Source: an uncultured Ruminococcus sp. (GTDB taxonomy: Bacteria > Bacillota > Clostridia > Oscillospirales > CAG-272). Taken from it: a stretch of DNA of 15,162 nt. This document shows positions 14,558 to 15,162 of this stretch, piece by piece. A model generated the notes under the pieces. That model ran no database searches. It worked only from the letters and a program-made list of their open reading frames with translations, and was not told where the DNA came from. Each line of letters starts with the position of its first letter. Within the stretch, counting starts at the first letter, position 1. Made by a program: the position numbers and the translations under genes. Location of the stretch: contig CADBTH010000190.1 in assembly GCA_902797495.1 (NCBI GenBank), positions 1 to 15,162 of the forward strand. The letters are read 5' to 3'.

Positions 14558-14586
14558 AGGATAACACATTTTATTATATATTTCAA
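14558..14586 (-). promoter_or_regulatory. probable sigma-A promoter of the dus-lipoprotein-desulfurase operon
   Basis: Minus strand: TTGAAA (14586-14581), 17-bp spacer, TATCCT (14563-14558). A TATAAT also occurs slightly downstream in the same AT-rich run but lacks a matching -35. Moderate match. Confidence 0.55.
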
Positions 14587-14599
14587 GGGCTTTGACGCC

Positions 14600-14629
14600 A
14601 AAATCGGGGACGATGACGCCGTCCCCGAT
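14600..14629 (-). terminator. terminator of the ABC transporter gene
   Basis: Minus strand: perfect 10-bp stem ATCGGGGACG/CGTCCCCGAT with a 7-nt loop. The stem runs into TTTT, starting 10 bp after the stop codon. It separates the transporter from the dus operon. Confidence 0.82.
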
Positions 14630-14639
14630 CGAAATACCT

Positions 14640-15162
14640 TTATTCGAGCTCGAACGCGCCCGTGTAGAGTCTGTAGTAAACTCCGCCCTGAGCGATCAGT
14701 TCGTCGTGGCTGCCGCGCTCGATTATCCTGCCGTGATCGAGCACCATGATCACGTCGGAGTTCATGACCGTCGACAGACGGTGAGCGATGACGAATACCG
14801 TTCTGCCCTCCATCAGCTTATCCATACCGCGCTGAACGATCGCCTCCGTTCTCGTGTCGATAGAGGAGGTCGCCTCGTCGAGTATCATGACGGGCGGATC
14901 GGCTACCGCCGCTCTCGCGATAGAAATGAGCTGCCTCTGTCCCTGGGAGAGGTTCGAGCCGTTTCCGGTGAGCATCGTATCGTATCCCTCGGGAAGTCTT
15001 ACGATGAAGTCGTCGGCGCCCGCGAGCTTTGCGGCGGCGACGCATTCCTCGTCCGTCGCGTTCAGCTTTCCGTAACGGATGTTGTCCATTACGGTCCCCG
15101 TGAACAGGTTCGTCTCCTGGAGAACTATACCGAGCGAGCGGCGAAGGTCGGATTTCTTTATC
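14640..15162 (-). CDS. ABC exporter subunit, C-terminal part of the ATPase domain (5' end outside window)
   Basis: Partial gene: 173 codons from the right edge to TAA at 14642-14640. The frame is open upstream of ATG 15089 and reads DLRRSLGIVLQETNLFTGTV, the conserved stretch around the Q-loop, so that ATG is internal. Then come the ABC signature NLSQGQRQL, Walker B MILDEATSSID with the catalytic Glu, and the H-loop IAHRLST, ending LYTGAFELE. This pattern is typical of exporters with a fused membrane domain plus ATPase domain (MsbA/LmrCD/YheHI type). The missing N-terminal part should hold six membrane helices and Walker A. Clostridia usually encode two such half-transporters side by side; the partner would lie beyond the edge. 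The substrate is unknown, and multidrug or lipid export is the common guess. Confidence 0.95.
   Translation of the reverse strand, partial: IKKSDLRRSLGIVLQETNLFTGTVMDNIRYGKLNATDEECVAAAKLAGADDFIVRLPEGYDTMLTGNGSNLSQGQRQLISIARAAVADPPVMILDEATSSIDTRTEAIVQRGMDKLMEGRTVFVIAHRLSTVMNSDVIMVLDHGRIIERGSHDELIAQGGVYYRLYTGAFELE

Noticed and set aside
15087..15089. ATG as the start of a short 149-aa ATPase
   Set aside because: The frame is open upstream and encodes the conserved Q-loop region, so this Met is internal to a larger ABC exporter.

Overview
The window looks like ordinary chromosomal sequence of an anaerobic Bacillota (Clostridia-type) bacterium, probably an uncultured gut or rumen lineage. The reasons are consensus sigma-A promoters, strong GGAG-type ribosome binding sites, several Gram-positive lipoproteins, and families common in Clostridia: DUF937, DUF1292, DUF5107, and a competence-type nuclease with a C-terminal zinc-binding tail. 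Genes are GC-rich, while the gaps between them are short and AT-rich. I see no rRNA, tRNA, transposase, integrase, phage gene or CRISPR array.

Layout. (1) Positions 1-2346, minus strand: a glycerol operon. glpK comes first and overlaps by 8 bp a FAD-dependent (glycerol-3-phosphate dehydrogenase-like) oxidoreductase that runs off the left edge. (2) 2349-4058: a four-helix membrane protein with a His/Cys zinc-ribbon-like tail (minus), divergent from a DUF937 protein (plus) that has a perfect consensus promoter. (3) 4029-6849: a YjgR/DUF853 HerA-like ATPase (minus), divergent from a secreted lipoprotein nuclease (plus). The nuclease carries the same type of His/Cys tail as the membrane protein. 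(4) 6853-8969: a DUF5107 protein with a TPR-like C-terminus (plus). (5) 8936-11059, minus: a two-gene operon of YD-repeat-like envelope proteins, one a lipoprotein and one a single-pass membrane protein with a Ser/Arg/His-rich cytoplasmic tail. (6) 11060-11371: about 310 bp with no convincing gene but several GC-rich hairpins, possibly a structured RNA. (7) 11372-11737, minus: a very acidic DUF1292 protein. (8) 11754-14586, minus: an operon of tRNA-dihydrouridine synthase, a small lipoprotein and a cysteine desulfurase. (9) 14600-15162, minus: the C-terminal half of an ABC exporter ATPase subunit, cut by the right edge.

Nine transcription units each have a sigma-A-like promoter with a 17-bp spacer. 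Most ends have a clear hairpin terminator, so operon limits are well supported. Two promoters settle start codons, because the longest ORFs of glpK and of the membrane protein would begin inside their own -35 boxes.

I found no clear previously undescribed system. The best candidates for a second look are the paired YD-repeat envelope proteins, the His-X3-Cys/Cys-X2-Cys module shared by a membrane protein and a nuclease, the structured non-coding gap at 11060-11371, and a GlpK that seems to lack both known regulatory residues.
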